From the NCBI RefSeq assembly GCF_900129115.1, contig NZ_FQUR01000006.1, positions 248,001 to 312,000 of the forward strand: 64,000 nt of DNA, written 5' to 3'. The notes under the pieces are model-generated. The model was not told the origin of the DNA, searched no databases, and was given only the letters and a program-made list of their open reading frames with translations. Shown here piece after piece: positions 34,085-42,107 of the stretch. Positions within the stretch are counted from its first letter, which is position 1, and each line of letters opens with the position of its first letter. The stretch comes from Thermoanaerobacter uzonensis DSM 18761. Its GTDB lineage: Bacteria > Bacillota > Thermoanaerobacteria > Thermoanaerobacterales > Thermoanaerobacteraceae. A program made the translations under genes and the position numbers.

Positions 34085-35227
34085 ATGAATGCTTTGTGGT
34101 TTATTTTTGTTGTGGCTTTTGTATTAGTCATGCAAGCTAATCTTTATAAAAAATACATTTTTAAGGATTTGAAAATAGAAAGGAAGTTTGAAAATCCAGC
34201 TATTTTCCCTGGGGAAAAAACAACGCTTAGGATTACACTTGTAAATAAAAAAATTTTCCCTATTACTTATTTGAAGTTACAGCAAAAGATTCCTGTGGAG
34301 CTTCAAATGGTAAAATCATCCATGGTGGAAAATAATGATAAAGTTAAGTATTTTCACACTACAGTGCTTTCTATGATGCCTTTTCAGAGAATTACAAGGA
34401 AATTTGAAATTGTAGGTATAAAAAGAGGAGTGTACAATCTTTTTGACCCTATTAAAGTTTTTTCTACCGATTTATTTGGCAGTGAGGAATATGAAAGTGA
34501 AATATTGGCTCATGCGAGACTGGTGGTTTATCCTGATCTAATAGATTTGAATAGTTCTTTTGTTGTGGCTGATTCTCTTCAAGGAGACGTATTTGTAAGA
34601 AGATGGATAATAGAAGACCCTATTATTATAAGTGGAATCAGAGATTATACTCCTTCTGACAATTATAAAGACATAAATTGGAAAACCACTGCCAAAAATC
34701 AGACGTTAAAAGTGAATAAATATGATTATACAGCAGATAAAAAAATAATGATATTGTTTAACATTGATTTTCACAGGTATGTGTTTAAGACTATTGACCT
34801 ACAAGAGTTTGAAAAAGCAGTGGAAGTAGCAGCTTCTTTATCAGTGGATTTATTAAAAAAAGGCATTCCTGTTGGATTTTCTACAAATGCTATCTGCCTT
34901 TTTGAAGGGGATTACAGCATTATAGAACCTTCTGCAGGAGAATCTCAGATTTCAAAACTTCTTGAGGTTTTTGCGGGTTTGTCTTTTTTTAAGAGATATG
35001 ACCTGGAAGAAATTTTAAGGCTTATGACAAATCATTTGTCATGGGGCACAGATTTAGTGGTTGTAACGCCTTTTGTAGATGATAAAGCTATAAATGCTCT
35101 TTCTGACATAGGAAATACAAAAATTTCAATTGTTTCAATAAAGCCTAATAAAATTGGTCCTTTACCGTCAAATATTAAGTTATTCTTTTATAATGAAGAG
35201 GGGAAGCAACTTGAAACTGTGGGATAG
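34085..35227 (+). CDS. DUF58-family protein
   Basis: A 380-residue protein with one or two N-terminal membrane segments (LWFIFVVAFVLVMQ), a beta-rich middle (PGEKTTLRITLVNK) and the DUF58 core with VYPDLIDL and GIRDYTPSDNYKDINWKTTAKNQTLKVNKYD, followed by a von Willebrand A-like C-terminal half (IMILFNIDF). DUF58 proteins are the standard partners of MoxR ATPases; their molecular role is unsettled. ATG 34085 is 8 bases from AGGTGG and preferred over GTG 34073. Confidence 0.9.
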   Translation: MNALWFIFVVAFVLVMQANLYKKYIFKDLKIERKFENPAIFPGEKTTLRITLVNKKIFPITYLKLQQKIPVELQMVKSSMVENNDKVKYFHTTVLSMMPFQRITRKFEIVGIKRGVYNLFDPIKVFSTDLFGSEEYESEILAHARLVVYPDLIDLNSSFVVADSLQGDVFVRRWIIEDPIIISGIRDYTPSDNYKDINWKTTAKNQTLKVNKYDYTADKKIMILFNIDFHRYVFKTIDLQEFEKAVEVAASLSVDLLKKGIPVGFSTNAICLFEGDYSIIEPSAGESQISKLLEVFAGLSFFKRYDLEEILRLMTNHLSWGTDLVVVTPFVDDKAINALSDIGNTKISIVSIKPNKIGPLPSNIKLFFYNEEGKQLETVG

Positions 35228-36536
35228 AGAAAAGTTTGTGAGGACGTTTTTGACAGTTTTAGACGGCATGATGGTATTTTTAATTTACACCCTATTAAAT
35301 GGGCTTTTTATTAGAGAAAAAGGTATTTCCTTTGGAATAATCCTTTTGGCTTCTTTAATAAGCGGGGTTTTTAACATTGCAGAAATTGAGATGAACGAAA
35401 AATCTTATAAACAATTGAATTTAACTATAGGTGTTGTAATTAGCGTTTTATTGAGTACAATAATTAGTGAAAATTATTATCAACTTGTGGCCCTATTCAT
35501 TGTGTTTTTGTATATTTGGTCAAGAGGAGTAAAAAACAGAGGGGTCTTCGTTAATTATATGTTAAATGTAGAACAATTTTATAAGCAGTTAATAGGACTA
35601 TTTGTCATAAATATTGCGAACTATTTTATGCCTCCTGAAGATATATTGATAATTCCCAAATATAGCATTATTTATATTCTTTTGAGCATTTTTGTGCTTT
35701 TGGAAGTTAAAAATCTCAGATTCTCCGATAATAGGTCAAATAAAAGAGTTTCGACTTTTGAGTGGGTAGCAGTAAGCCTTATAATTTTAACTGTGATTTT
35801 ACTTTCTTCTCCTGCTGTGAGAGAATTTGTCTATCATTATTTGTATGAAAGCATTGTGAAAATTTTTGTTTATGGCGCTTCTTATTTAGCTTATGGTTTG
35901 TTTTTAATGTTGTCAAAGCTTTTTAGCTTATTGCCAATAGATAAAGAATTTTTTAAAAAGGCGATGGATAAGGCCTTAAGACAATATAACAATAAGGAAA
36001 ATATTTTTGAGGAGCAGATTCCTCAGGATTATGCTTGGCTTGCCCACTTGATAAATGGAATAGCTACTTTATTAGCTGTTGTTATAATAATTGCTTTGAT
36101 AGTGTATATAATAAAAGCAATAACAAGACTACAAAAAGAAAAGCATGAAAGAGATTTTACAGAAGAAAAAGAGATTGATATAAAAATTGGGGATTTGCAA
36201 ATATATAAAAGATTAAAAGGGATAAGCCAGAAAATAGCTGAAAATGTCCAAGAGCGAGTAAAAATTTATAGGGATTCGAGGGAAAGGGTAAGGTATTATT
36301 ATAAAAGATTTTTAAAACGCTTATACGAAAACAAAATTCTTGTAAAAGGTAACTATTCTAGTGAAGATGTTTATAAAAAAGTGGTGGAAGTTTTTCCTTT
36401 TGTGCATTCTGCAATAGATGAAATTACAGCTCTTTATGAAAAAGTAAGATATGGAAATTATTATCCCCAGTATGAGGAGGTAAAGGAGTTTGAAATAAAA
36501 CTGAGAGAAATTACAAAAAATTTGAAACAACTTTAG
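35211..36536 (+). CDS. Membrane protein with C-terminal DUF4129-like domain
   Basis: A 441-residue protein. Residues about 20-170 contain five or so membrane helices, with one more pair near 185-250 and a single helix near 285-305. The cytosolic tail (about 365-435, YYYKRFLKRLYENKI...SSEDVYKKV...ITALYEKVRYG) matches DUF4129. In many bacteria this position is taken by TgpA, which has a transglutaminase domain before DUF4129; that domain is absent here. TTG 35211 follows GAGGGGAAG and overlaps the DUF58 gene by 17 bp. Confidence 0.75.
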   Translation: MKLWDREKFVRTFLTVLDGMMVFLIYTLLNGLFIREKGISFGIILLASLISGVFNIAEIEMNEKSYKQLNLTIGVVISVLLSTIISENYYQLVALFIVFLYIWSRGVKNRGVFVNYMLNVEQFYKQLIGLFVINIANYFMPPEDILIIPKYSIIYILLSIFVLLEVKNLRFSDNRSNKRVSTFEWVAVSLIILTVILLSSPAVREFVYHYLYESIVKIFVYGASYLAYGLFLMLSKLFSLLPIDKEFFKKAMDKALRQYNNKENIFEEQIPQDYAWLAHLINGIATLLAVVIIIALIVYIIKAITRLQKEKHERDFTEEKEIDIKIGDLQIYKRLKGISQKIAENVQERVKIYRDSRERVRYYYKRFLKRLYENKILVKGNYSSEDVYKKVVEVFPFVHSAIDEITALYEKVRYGNYYPQYEEVKEFEIKLREITKNLKQL

Positions 36537-36612
36537 ATTTACTTTGCTCAAGTAAATCGTATATAATAGTACTATGGAAGGTGTTTAGAAAAATAGTGAG
36601 AGGGGAATGACA

Positions 36613-37185
36613 GTGAAAAATCCGCTAATTATTACATTGGTTGTTTTGGCTGTAATAGCTGTATTAGTATTTGGGACAATTTATGGAACTTACAACCAGT
36701 TAGTGGCTTTAGATGAAAATGTGAACAGCAAATGGAGTCAGATTGATAATCAGCTTCAAAGAAGGGCTGATTTAATTCCTAATTTAGTAGAAACTGTTAA
36801 AGGATACGCAACCCATGAAAAAGAGATTTTTGATAGTGTAAATAAAGCGAGAGAAAAACTTTTAAGTGCTAACACTGTTGCCGATAAAGCAGCTTCTAAT
36901 GAAGAGTTAAATACAGCTTTGGGAAGGCTTCTTGCTATTGCAGAAAATTATCCTAATTTAAAAGCTGATGCAAATTTCAGGCAGTTAAGCGACGAACTAG
37001 CAGGAACTGAAAACAGAATAGCTGTAGCGAGAATGGATTATAACAATGCTGTTCAAGCTTATAACACTAAGATAAGGTCTTTTCCAACCTCTATCATTGC
37101 TAATATGTTTGGCTTTAAAGAGAGAGAATATTTTAAAGCAGATGAAACAGCAAAAACTGTGCCTAAAGTAGATTTTTCCAAATAA
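36613..37185 (+). CDS. lemA: LemA-family protein
   Basis: A 190-residue LemA protein: one N-terminal membrane helix, then a long helical bundle with the hallmark NVNSKWSQIDNQLQRRADLIPNLVETVKGYA and the C-terminal YNTKIRSFPTSIIANMFGF. Function is not settled; LemA genes usually sit beside TPM-domain (YgcG-like) genes and MoxR clusters. GTG 36613 is 7 bases from AGGGG and preferred over ATG 36607, which is too close. Here the TPM gene is 1.2 kb away, beyond a LysR gene. Confidence 0.92.
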   Translation: MKNPLIITLVVLAVIAVLVFGTIYGTYNQLVALDENVNSKWSQIDNQLQRRADLIPNLVETVKGYATHEKEIFDSVNKAREKLLSANTVADKAASNEELNTALGRLLAIAENYPNLKADANFRQLSDELAGTENRIAVARMDYNNAVQAYNTKIRSFPTSIIANMFGFKEREYFKADETAKTVPKVDFSK

Positions 37186-37202
37186 ACATTCCTGCCAATA
37201 AA

Positions 37203-38093
37203 TTAGAATAACCTTATGCTGCAATTATAAAGGTGCCTTATAAACTCTTCGAACAGATTCGACTTGAACTTATCTTTGTGATAAATAATGCTAAACTTTC
37301 TTTCAAATCTTATATTTTCAATGTCAACTTTTACGAGCCTACCTCCTCTTATCTCCTTTTTTACGGCCAGCCTGGATATGACCGAAACGCCTATATTGGC
37401 TTCGACAGCCTTTTTTATGGCCTCCGTATTGTTAAGAACGTATTTTATTTTGTACCTCACATTATTTCTCGCCATGGTCTCCTCAAAGACCTCCCTTGTT
37501 CCACTTCCCTTTTCTCGCATGATTATATCCTCATTTTCAATCTCTGCGGGGCTGATGCTTTTTTTCTCTGCCCATCTGTGGTTTTTTGAACATACAAGAT
37601 ATAGCTCATCATCTATATAGGGTGTTACAACAATGTCCCTTGAATGGACCGGACCTTCGACAATGCCAAGGTCTATAGAATTGTCAAATATCATCTTTTC
37701 TATCTCTGCCGTGTTGCCAATCGTAAAGTAGACGTCGATACTGAACTTTTGCCTGAACTCGCCGATTATCTCCGGTAGCAGGTAAATTCCCACCGTTGTA
37801 CTGGTTCCCACTCTCAGCCTTCCCATCCTCATGTTCCTCACATCATCAAGAGTACTCTCTGCTTCCTTGACAAGATTGAGTATACGCTTTCCGTAGCTAT
37901 ACAGGATTTCCCCAGGATAGGTAAGACTGAGATTCCTACCTATCCTGTCAAAGAGTCTGACTTGTAGCTCTCCTTCCATCTGCGATATGGCCTGGCTGAT
38001 AGCAGGTTGGGACATATAAAGTTTTTTTGCGGCAGCAGACATGCTCTTTAACTCGCAAACGGTTACGAAAATCTCTATATCCCTGAGGGTCAC
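37203..38093 (-). CDS. LysR-family regulator, probably acquired
   Basis: A 296-residue LysR regulator: HTH about 1-60 (SMSAAAKKLYMSQPAISQAISQME) and a two-lobed effector domain about 90-290 (LRVGTSTTVGIYLLPEIIGEF, LYLVCSKNHRWAEK, VRYKIKYVLNNTEAIKKAVEANIGVSVIS), closest in style to CysL-like members. The frame extends to 38192, but GTG 38093 follows GAGGTGG by 5 bases. Sampled stretches are about 45% G+C, well above the neighbours, and it separates lemA from its usual TPM partner on the opposite strand. These points suggest transfer. Target genes cannot be deduced from the neighbourhood. Confidence 0.88.
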   Translation of the reverse strand: MTLRDIEIFVTVCELKSMSAAAKKLYMSQPAISQAISQMEGELQVRLFDRIGRNLSLTYPGEILYSYGKRILNLVKEAESTLDDVRNMRMGRLRVGTSTTVGIYLLPEIIGEFRQKFSIDVYFTIGNTAEIEKMIFDNSIDLGIVEGPVHSRDIVVTPYIDDELYLVCSKNHRWAEKKSISPAEIENEDIIMREKGSGTREVFEETMARNNVRYKIKYVLNNTEAIKKAVEANIGVSVISRLAVKKEIRGGRLVKVDIENIRFERKFSIIYHKDKFKSNLFEEFIRHLYNCSIRLF

Positions 38094-38437
38094 AACGACC
38101 ACCTCATATAACCATAAAATTATCATTTTCATATTATCATAATACTTTACTAATGAAAAGATAAAAAACTTGACATTCCTAAACTTTCTCAAATCTTGTG
38201 TGTTGTTGGCCTTATATAAATTATTATTGACATTAAATTAAAATCTACAGTCTTGTAATGATATAACTTTTTAAAAAACCAGCATATTTAGAAATTTGTA
38301 TTGATACTTATTATTATCTATGCTAATATACTAGACATGAACAGTAATACATTAAAATAGTTTAAATTTAGCGAAAGAATGATATTTTAAAGCTTAATTA
38401 AGTTAATCACAAAAATATTGAGATAGGGAGAGGCAAA
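38094..38437. other. Intergenic region between the LysR and TPM genes
   Basis: A 344-bp AT-rich gap between divergent genes. It holds a promoter at 38301-38329 for the TPM gene. I see no small ORF or hairpin worth calling, and no clear LysR T-N11-A box that I would defend. Confidence 0.6.
38301..38329 (+). promoter_or_regulatory. Probable promoter of the TPM-domain gene
   Basis: TTGATA, 17 bp, TAATAT. It lies about 110 bp before the start codon and is the best match in the gap. Confidence 0.5.
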
Positions 38438-39241
38438 ATGAAAAAGAGAATTTTTTTATTTGCAATTGCCTTTTTACTTTTATTTTTTAATTCCATAGCT
38501 TTTTCTGCTCCTGATGTTCCATCTAGACCTACTCAGTTTAAATATGTATATGATTATGCGGGGCTTATGTCTCAAAATGATATAGAGGAGATCGAAAAAG
38601 TAGGGAAAGCTTTAGATGATGCCACAAAGGCGCAAATAATAGTTGTTACAGTTGACAGCATTGGAGATTACCCAATTGAGGAATATTCTCTTAGCCTTTT
38701 TAGAAAGTGGGGAATAGGAGACAAGGAGAAAAACAACGGTGTTCTCCTTTTAGTGGTAAAAGACAGACTTTTAAAAGGCCAGGCTGGTAAAGTGAGAATT
38801 GATGTAGGTTATGGTTTGGAAGGAGCAATACCGGATTCTGTAGCAGGAAGGGTTTTGGATGACTTTGTATTGCCTAATTGGGCAAGAGGCGAATATTCAA
38901 AAGGTATATATGAAGGCTATATGGCCATAGCCTCAAGAGTTGCAAAAGAGTACAACATAGGCCTTCAAGGACTGGATGCTTCTAAGTACAGTATCAATGC
39001 AAATAATAGCAATGATAGTGGTATATCGTGGGAAGATATTGCTGCAGTGATTATACTCATCTTAATATTTATTATCTTTGGAAGAGGAGGAAGAAATATA
39101 AGAAGAAACTGGTGGGGTCCAGGAAGCTTTGGTTCAGGAGGATTTGGAGGCTTTAGAGGTGGTGGCTTCGGCGGCGGAGGTTTTGGCGGCGGGGGAGGCT
39201 TCGGCGGAGGCTCTGCCGGCGGTGGAGGAGCTAGCCGTTAA
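38438..39241 (+). CDS. TPM-domain (YgcG-like) membrane-anchored protein
   Basis: A 267-residue protein: signal peptide about 1-22, TPM domain about 28-165 (VYDYAGLMSQNDIEEIEKVGKALDD...KWGIGDKEKNNGVLLLV...RIDVGYGLEGAIPD), a membrane helix near 200-215 (DIAAVIILILIFIIFG) and a glycine-rich tail ending in GGGGASR. This layout is typical of the YgcG group, which pairs with LemA. Proposed roles of the domain include phosphatase activity and repair; none is assured here. ATG follows GGGAGAGG. Confidence 0.9.
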   Translation: MKKRIFLFAIAFLLLFFNSIAFSAPDVPSRPTQFKYVYDYAGLMSQNDIEEIEKVGKALDDATKAQIIVVTVDSIGDYPIEEYSLSLFRKWGIGDKEKNNGVLLLVVKDRLLKGQAGKVRIDVGYGLEGAIPDSVAGRVLDDFVLPNWARGEYSKGIYEGYMAIASRVAKEYNIGLQGLDASKYSINANNSNDSGISWEDIAAVIILILIFIIFGRGGRNIRRNWWGPGSFGSGGFGGFRGGGFGGGGFGGGGGFGGGSAGGGGASR

Positions 39242-39323
39242 AAATGATATATATAATATTTATAGATGCAAGTGATATAATAAGGTTGAATTAGTTAAAC
39301 TTAGAGGCAAAGGGAGATAAAAT

Positions 39324-40457
39324 ATGTCAAAAATAGAATTTATAGCATCTACTCTTTTTGGTGTGGAAGCAATAACTGCAAGAGAGGTAAAAGAGTTAGG
39401 ATATAAAGATATCACTGTAGAGAATGGAAAAATCACTTTTGTAGGTGATGAGATGGCTTTATGCCGTTCTAATCTTTGGATTAGAACAGCAGAGAGAATA
39501 TACGTAAAAATAGGGGAATTTACTGCCACAACTTTTGAAGAACTTTTTGAAGGTACCAAGGCTCTTCCCTGGGAAGATTGGATACCTGAAGATGGCAGGT
39601 TTCCTGTGGAGGGTTATTCAATAAAATCCAAGCTTTTCAGTGTGTCTGACTGTCAGGCAATAGTTAAAAAAGCTGTTGTGGAAAGGCTTAAGAAGAAATA
39701 CAAAAAAGAATGGTTTGAAGAAAACGGCGCAACTTATAAAATAAAATTTTCATTAATAAAAGACAAGGTAACACTTATGATTGACACGAGTGGTGACGGT
39801 TTACACAAAAGAGGCTATAGAGTCATATCCAATGAAGCACCTTTGAGAGAAACTTTGGCTGCTGCTATGATAATGCTGAGCTTTTGGAAACCGCATAGAC
39901 CTTTGATAGACCCTTTTTGTGGCTCTGGGACGATTCCGATCGAGGCAGCTATGATTGGAATAAATCTCGCACCAGGTTTAAAACGACAATTTGTTTCCGA
40001 AAAATGGTGGAGAATATCAAATAAATTATGGAAAGAAGCGAGAGAAGAAGCGATTGGTGCTATTAAAAAAGATATAACTTTAAACATAAAAGGATATGAC
40101 ATTGATGAAAACGCCGTCAAATTGTCAAAAGACAATGCGCGTAAAGCTAGTGTAGAGAAATACATAACTTTTGAAAATGCCCCATTAAAAGATTTAAAAA
40201 CAGATGATAAATATGGTGTTATAATATGCAACCCTCCTTATGGTGAAAGGATGGGGGAATTAAAGGAAGTAGAAAAACTTTATAAAGAAATGGGAAAAGT
40301 TTTCAAAAAACTTGATACGTGGTCTTTTTATATACTTACTTCCCATGAAAGATTTGAGAAACTCTTTGGAAGAGAGGCTTCTAAAAAAAGAAAGCTTTAC
40401 AATGGCATGTTAAAAACTTACTATTATCAGTATTATGGACCAAAACCAGAAAACTAA
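39324..40457 (+). CDS. rlmL: THUMP-domain rRNA methyltransferase (RlmL/YpsC type)
   Basis: A 377-residue protein with an N-terminal ferredoxin-like/THUMP region (about 1-160, FIASTLFGVEAITAREVKELGY) and a C-terminal class I methyltransferase. The SAM site is DPFCGSGTIPIEAAMIG and the catalytic motif is NPPYGERMGE, as in N2-guanine methyltransferases of 23S rRNA (RlmL/RlmK N half, YpsC in Bacillus). Length suits the single-domain form without the RlmK part. ATG follows GGGAGAT. Appears monocistronic. Confidence 0.9.
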   Translation: MSKIEFIASTLFGVEAITAREVKELGYKDITVENGKITFVGDEMALCRSNLWIRTAERIYVKIGEFTATTFEELFEGTKALPWEDWIPEDGRFPVEGYSIKSKLFSVSDCQAIVKKAVVERLKKKYKKEWFEENGATYKIKFSLIKDKVTLMIDTSGDGLHKRGYRVISNEAPLRETLAAAMIMLSFWKPHRPLIDPFCGSGTIPIEAAMIGINLAPGLKRQFVSEKWWRISNKLWKEAREEAIGAIKKDITLNIKGYDIDENAVKLSKDNARKASVEKYITFENAPLKDLKTDDKYGVIICNPPYGERMGELKEVEKLYKEMGKVFKKLDTWSFYILTSHERFEKLFGREASKKRKLYNGMLKTYYYQYYGPKPEN

Positions 40458-40463
40458 TTTTTA

Positions 40464-40492
40464 TTGAGTTTTTTCTATGTGAGGGTTATAAT
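40464..40492 (+). promoter_or_regulatory. Promoter before the decayed toxin gene
   Basis: TTGAGT, 17 bp, TATAAT, directly after the methyltransferase stop and upstream of the short frames of the MazF-type remnant. Confidence 0.6.
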
Positions 40493-40530
40493 AAAATATA
40501 AAATTATCGATAAAAATTGGTGGTGGAGTT

Positions 40531-40578
40531 ATGGATAATGCAGTGAGGGTCGTCCCGTCAAATATATTGAAGGAGTAG
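40531..40578 (+). pseudogene. Short frame in antitoxin position
   Basis: ATG after GGTGGTGGAG opens a 15-codon frame, MDNAVRVVPSNILKE, ended by TAG; the same frame goes on for 13 codons (GLIIEGGRPDDEK) to TGA. AVRV-P-ILKE-GL-EG faintly recalls AbrB-type antitoxins, but it is very short. It may be the remnant of an antitoxin gene before the MazF-type remnant. Low confidence. Confidence 0.3.
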
Positions 40579-40605
40579 GGCTAATTATTGAAGGAGGAAG
40601 ACCTG

Positions 40606-40782
40606 ATGATGAAAAATGATATAAAACCGGGAGACGTCCTCCTTCTTTCTTTTCCTACTCATATTCCAAAAGGGCATGAACAGGAAGGCAAAAGGCCGGT
40701 TGTTGTAGTAGCAGTACCAAAAGGACCTATGAGGTATCCGCTTATAATAGTAGTTCCATTAACGACACAAGATGGAGAATAG
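40606..40782 (+). pseudogene. Truncated PemK/MazF-family toxin gene
   Basis: The frame gives IKPGDVLLLSFPTHIPKGHEQEGKRPVVVVAVPKG, then RYPLIIVVPLTTQDGE, the N-terminal half of a PemK/MazF RNase, after a good AAGGAGG site. It stops at TAG 40780-40782, where family members normally have tryptophan (G-x-W-A), and the next codons still read ANQN before TGA. At 58 residues it lacks the C-terminal half needed for the fold. A TGG to TAG change plus later loss is the simplest reading, so it is probably inactive. Confidence 0.75.
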
Positions 40783-40805
40783 GCAAACCAAAATCTTAAA
40801 GGGAA

Positions 40806-40834
40806 TTGACTTAAATGATAAGTAGATGTAAAAT
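40806..40834 (+). promoter_or_regulatory. Promoter of the cobalamin operon
   Basis: TTGACT, 17 bp, TAAAAT, ending 24 bp before the first riboswitch stem. It would transcribe the leader and the whole B12 gene run. Confidence 0.7.
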
Positions 40835-40857
40835 ATAGGTGTACAAGTGAATACAAA

Positions 40858-41034
40858 AAATCTTATGGTCTTGAGAAGTTAAAAGGGAAGACGGGTGAAA
40901 GTCCCGCGCAGCCCCCGCTACTGTGAGCGAGGATGAAGCCCTAATAACGCCACTGCTTGGCACTCAAGAGATGTGCCGGGTGGGAAGGCAGGGTGGAAGA
41001 TGAATCGCGAGCCAGGAGACCTGCCATAAGATTT
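40858..41034 (+). ncRNA. Cobalamin riboswitch
   Basis: The closing stem P1 is perfect: AAATCTTATGG (40858-40868) with CCATAAGATTT (41024-41034). Inside are the conserved cobalamin core GGGTGAAAGTCCCGCGCAGC, CCCGCTACTGTGA, and the B12 box GCCAGGAGACCTGCC (41011-41025). It binds coenzyme B12 and, with the terminator downstream, should shut off uptake and synthesis genes when the vitamin is plentiful. Confidence 0.97.
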
Positions 41035-41090
41035 CGGAAGTTCGCCTTCGGAGGGAGGGTGGAATGGAATTTTTATGCTTAATTTTGGCA

Positions 41091-41125
41091 AAAAAGGTCT
41101 ACCTCCGTGGGGTAGGTCTTTTTTT
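41091..41125 (+). terminator. Riboswitch expression-platform terminator
   Basis: AAAAAGGTCTACC (41091-41103) pairs with GGTAGGTCTTTTT (41111-41123), with two G-U pairs, around TCCGTGG, and ends in T. ACCTCC in the terminator can pair with the GGAGGGAGGGT stretch at 41050-41060, a plausible antiterminator. Transcriptional attenuation 35 bp before btuF. Confidence 0.9.
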
Positions 41126-41158
41126 GATACTTGAAAAATTTAAATTAGGAGGGTACTT

Positions 41159-42106
41159 ATGAGAAGATTTAAAGGTTTACTTGCTTTATTGGTAGTCTTT
41201 GCTTTAATGTTTTCACTGGCTGCTTGTTCAACAAACAATGCTACAAAGCCACAAGATACATCTCAAACAGCAACTGAAACCGTAAAAACTCAGTTTCCTT
41301 TAAAGGTTACTGATTTTTTAGGAAGAGAAGTAACTATAGACAAAAAACCTCAAAGAATAGTTTCTCTTGCACCTTCTACAACAGAGCTTATATATGCTTT
41401 AGGAGTAGGAAATAAAGTAGTGGGTGTTACAGACTTTGATAATTATCCACCTGAGGTCAAGGAGGTACCCAAAGTGGGGGGATTTAAAGGGCCAAATATA
41501 GAAGCGATTACTGCTCAAAAACCTGATATAATTTTTGCTTCCACTCTTTCAGGCAAAGAGCAAATGGAATCTTTAGAAAAGATGGGTGTCCCTGTTGTAA
41601 TGTTGGAGGCAAAAAATATTGACCAGATATACCAGTCTATAAGAATAATAGGTCAAATAACAGGAACTGAGAAAAAAGGCGAAGAGTTAATTAAACAAAT
41701 GCAAGATAAAATAAAAGAAATAAATGACAAAGTCAAGGACCTTCCGAAAGTCAGCGTATTTTATCTGGTCTCTCTTGACGGAAACTGGACAGCAGGTAAA
41801 GGCACATTTATTGATGAGCTTATAAACCTTGCAGGTGGCAAAAACGTTGCAGAGGATGTAAATGGGTGGGCGCAGTACAGCGTAGAAGAATTAGTCAAGA
41901 AAAATCCTGATGTGATAATAACATCTCCTCATGCAGGAAATGTAAAAGACATCAAAAACATGGCAGGATACAAAGACACAAATGCTGTTAAAAATGACAA
42001 GATATTTGTGATAAGCAATGATGACATAATAGCAAGAGCTTCTAATAGAATTGTTTTAGGACTTGAAGAAATTGCAAAATTCTTACATCCGGAGGCATTT
42101 AAGTAA
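41159..42106 (+). CDS. btuF: Cobalamin/corrinoid-binding lipoprotein BtuF
   Basis: A 315-residue extracellular binding protein. Lipobox MFSLAAC (cysteine about 22), Ser/Thr/Gln-rich tether, then the family-8 fold: PQRIVSLAPSTTELIYALGVGNKVVGVTDFDNYPPE, GPNIEAITAQKPDIIFAS and WAQYSVEELVKKNPDVIITS. First gene after the B12 riboswitch and followed by BtuC- and BtuD-type genes, so corrinoid uptake is much more likely than siderophore uptake, which uses the same fold. ATG follows AGGAGGG. Confidence 0.92.
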   Translation: MRRFKGLLALLVVFALMFSLAACSTNNATKPQDTSQTATETVKTQFPLKVTDFLGREVTIDKKPQRIVSLAPSTTELIYALGVGNKVVGVTDFDNYPPEVKEVPKVGGFKGPNIEAITAQKPDIIFASTLSGKEQMESLEKMGVPVVMLEAKNIDQIYQSIRIIGQITGTEKKGEELIKQMQDKIKEINDKVKDLPKVSVFYLVSLDGNWTAGKGTFIDELINLAGGKNVAEDVNGWAQYSVEELVKKNPDVIITSPHAGNVKDIKNMAGYKDTNAVKNDKIFVISNDDIIARASNRIVLGLEEIAKFLHPEAFK

Positions 42107-42107
42107 A

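Noticed and set aside
39120-39240. GC-rich tandem GGCGG-type tract
   Set aside because: It encodes the glycine-rich tail of the TPM-domain protein and is not an independent repeat element.
40780-40782. TAG as a recoded sense codon (for example pyrrolysine) in the MazF-type frame
   Set aside because: A TGA follows 11 codons later and no recoding signal or pyl gene is seen; simple decay explains it better.
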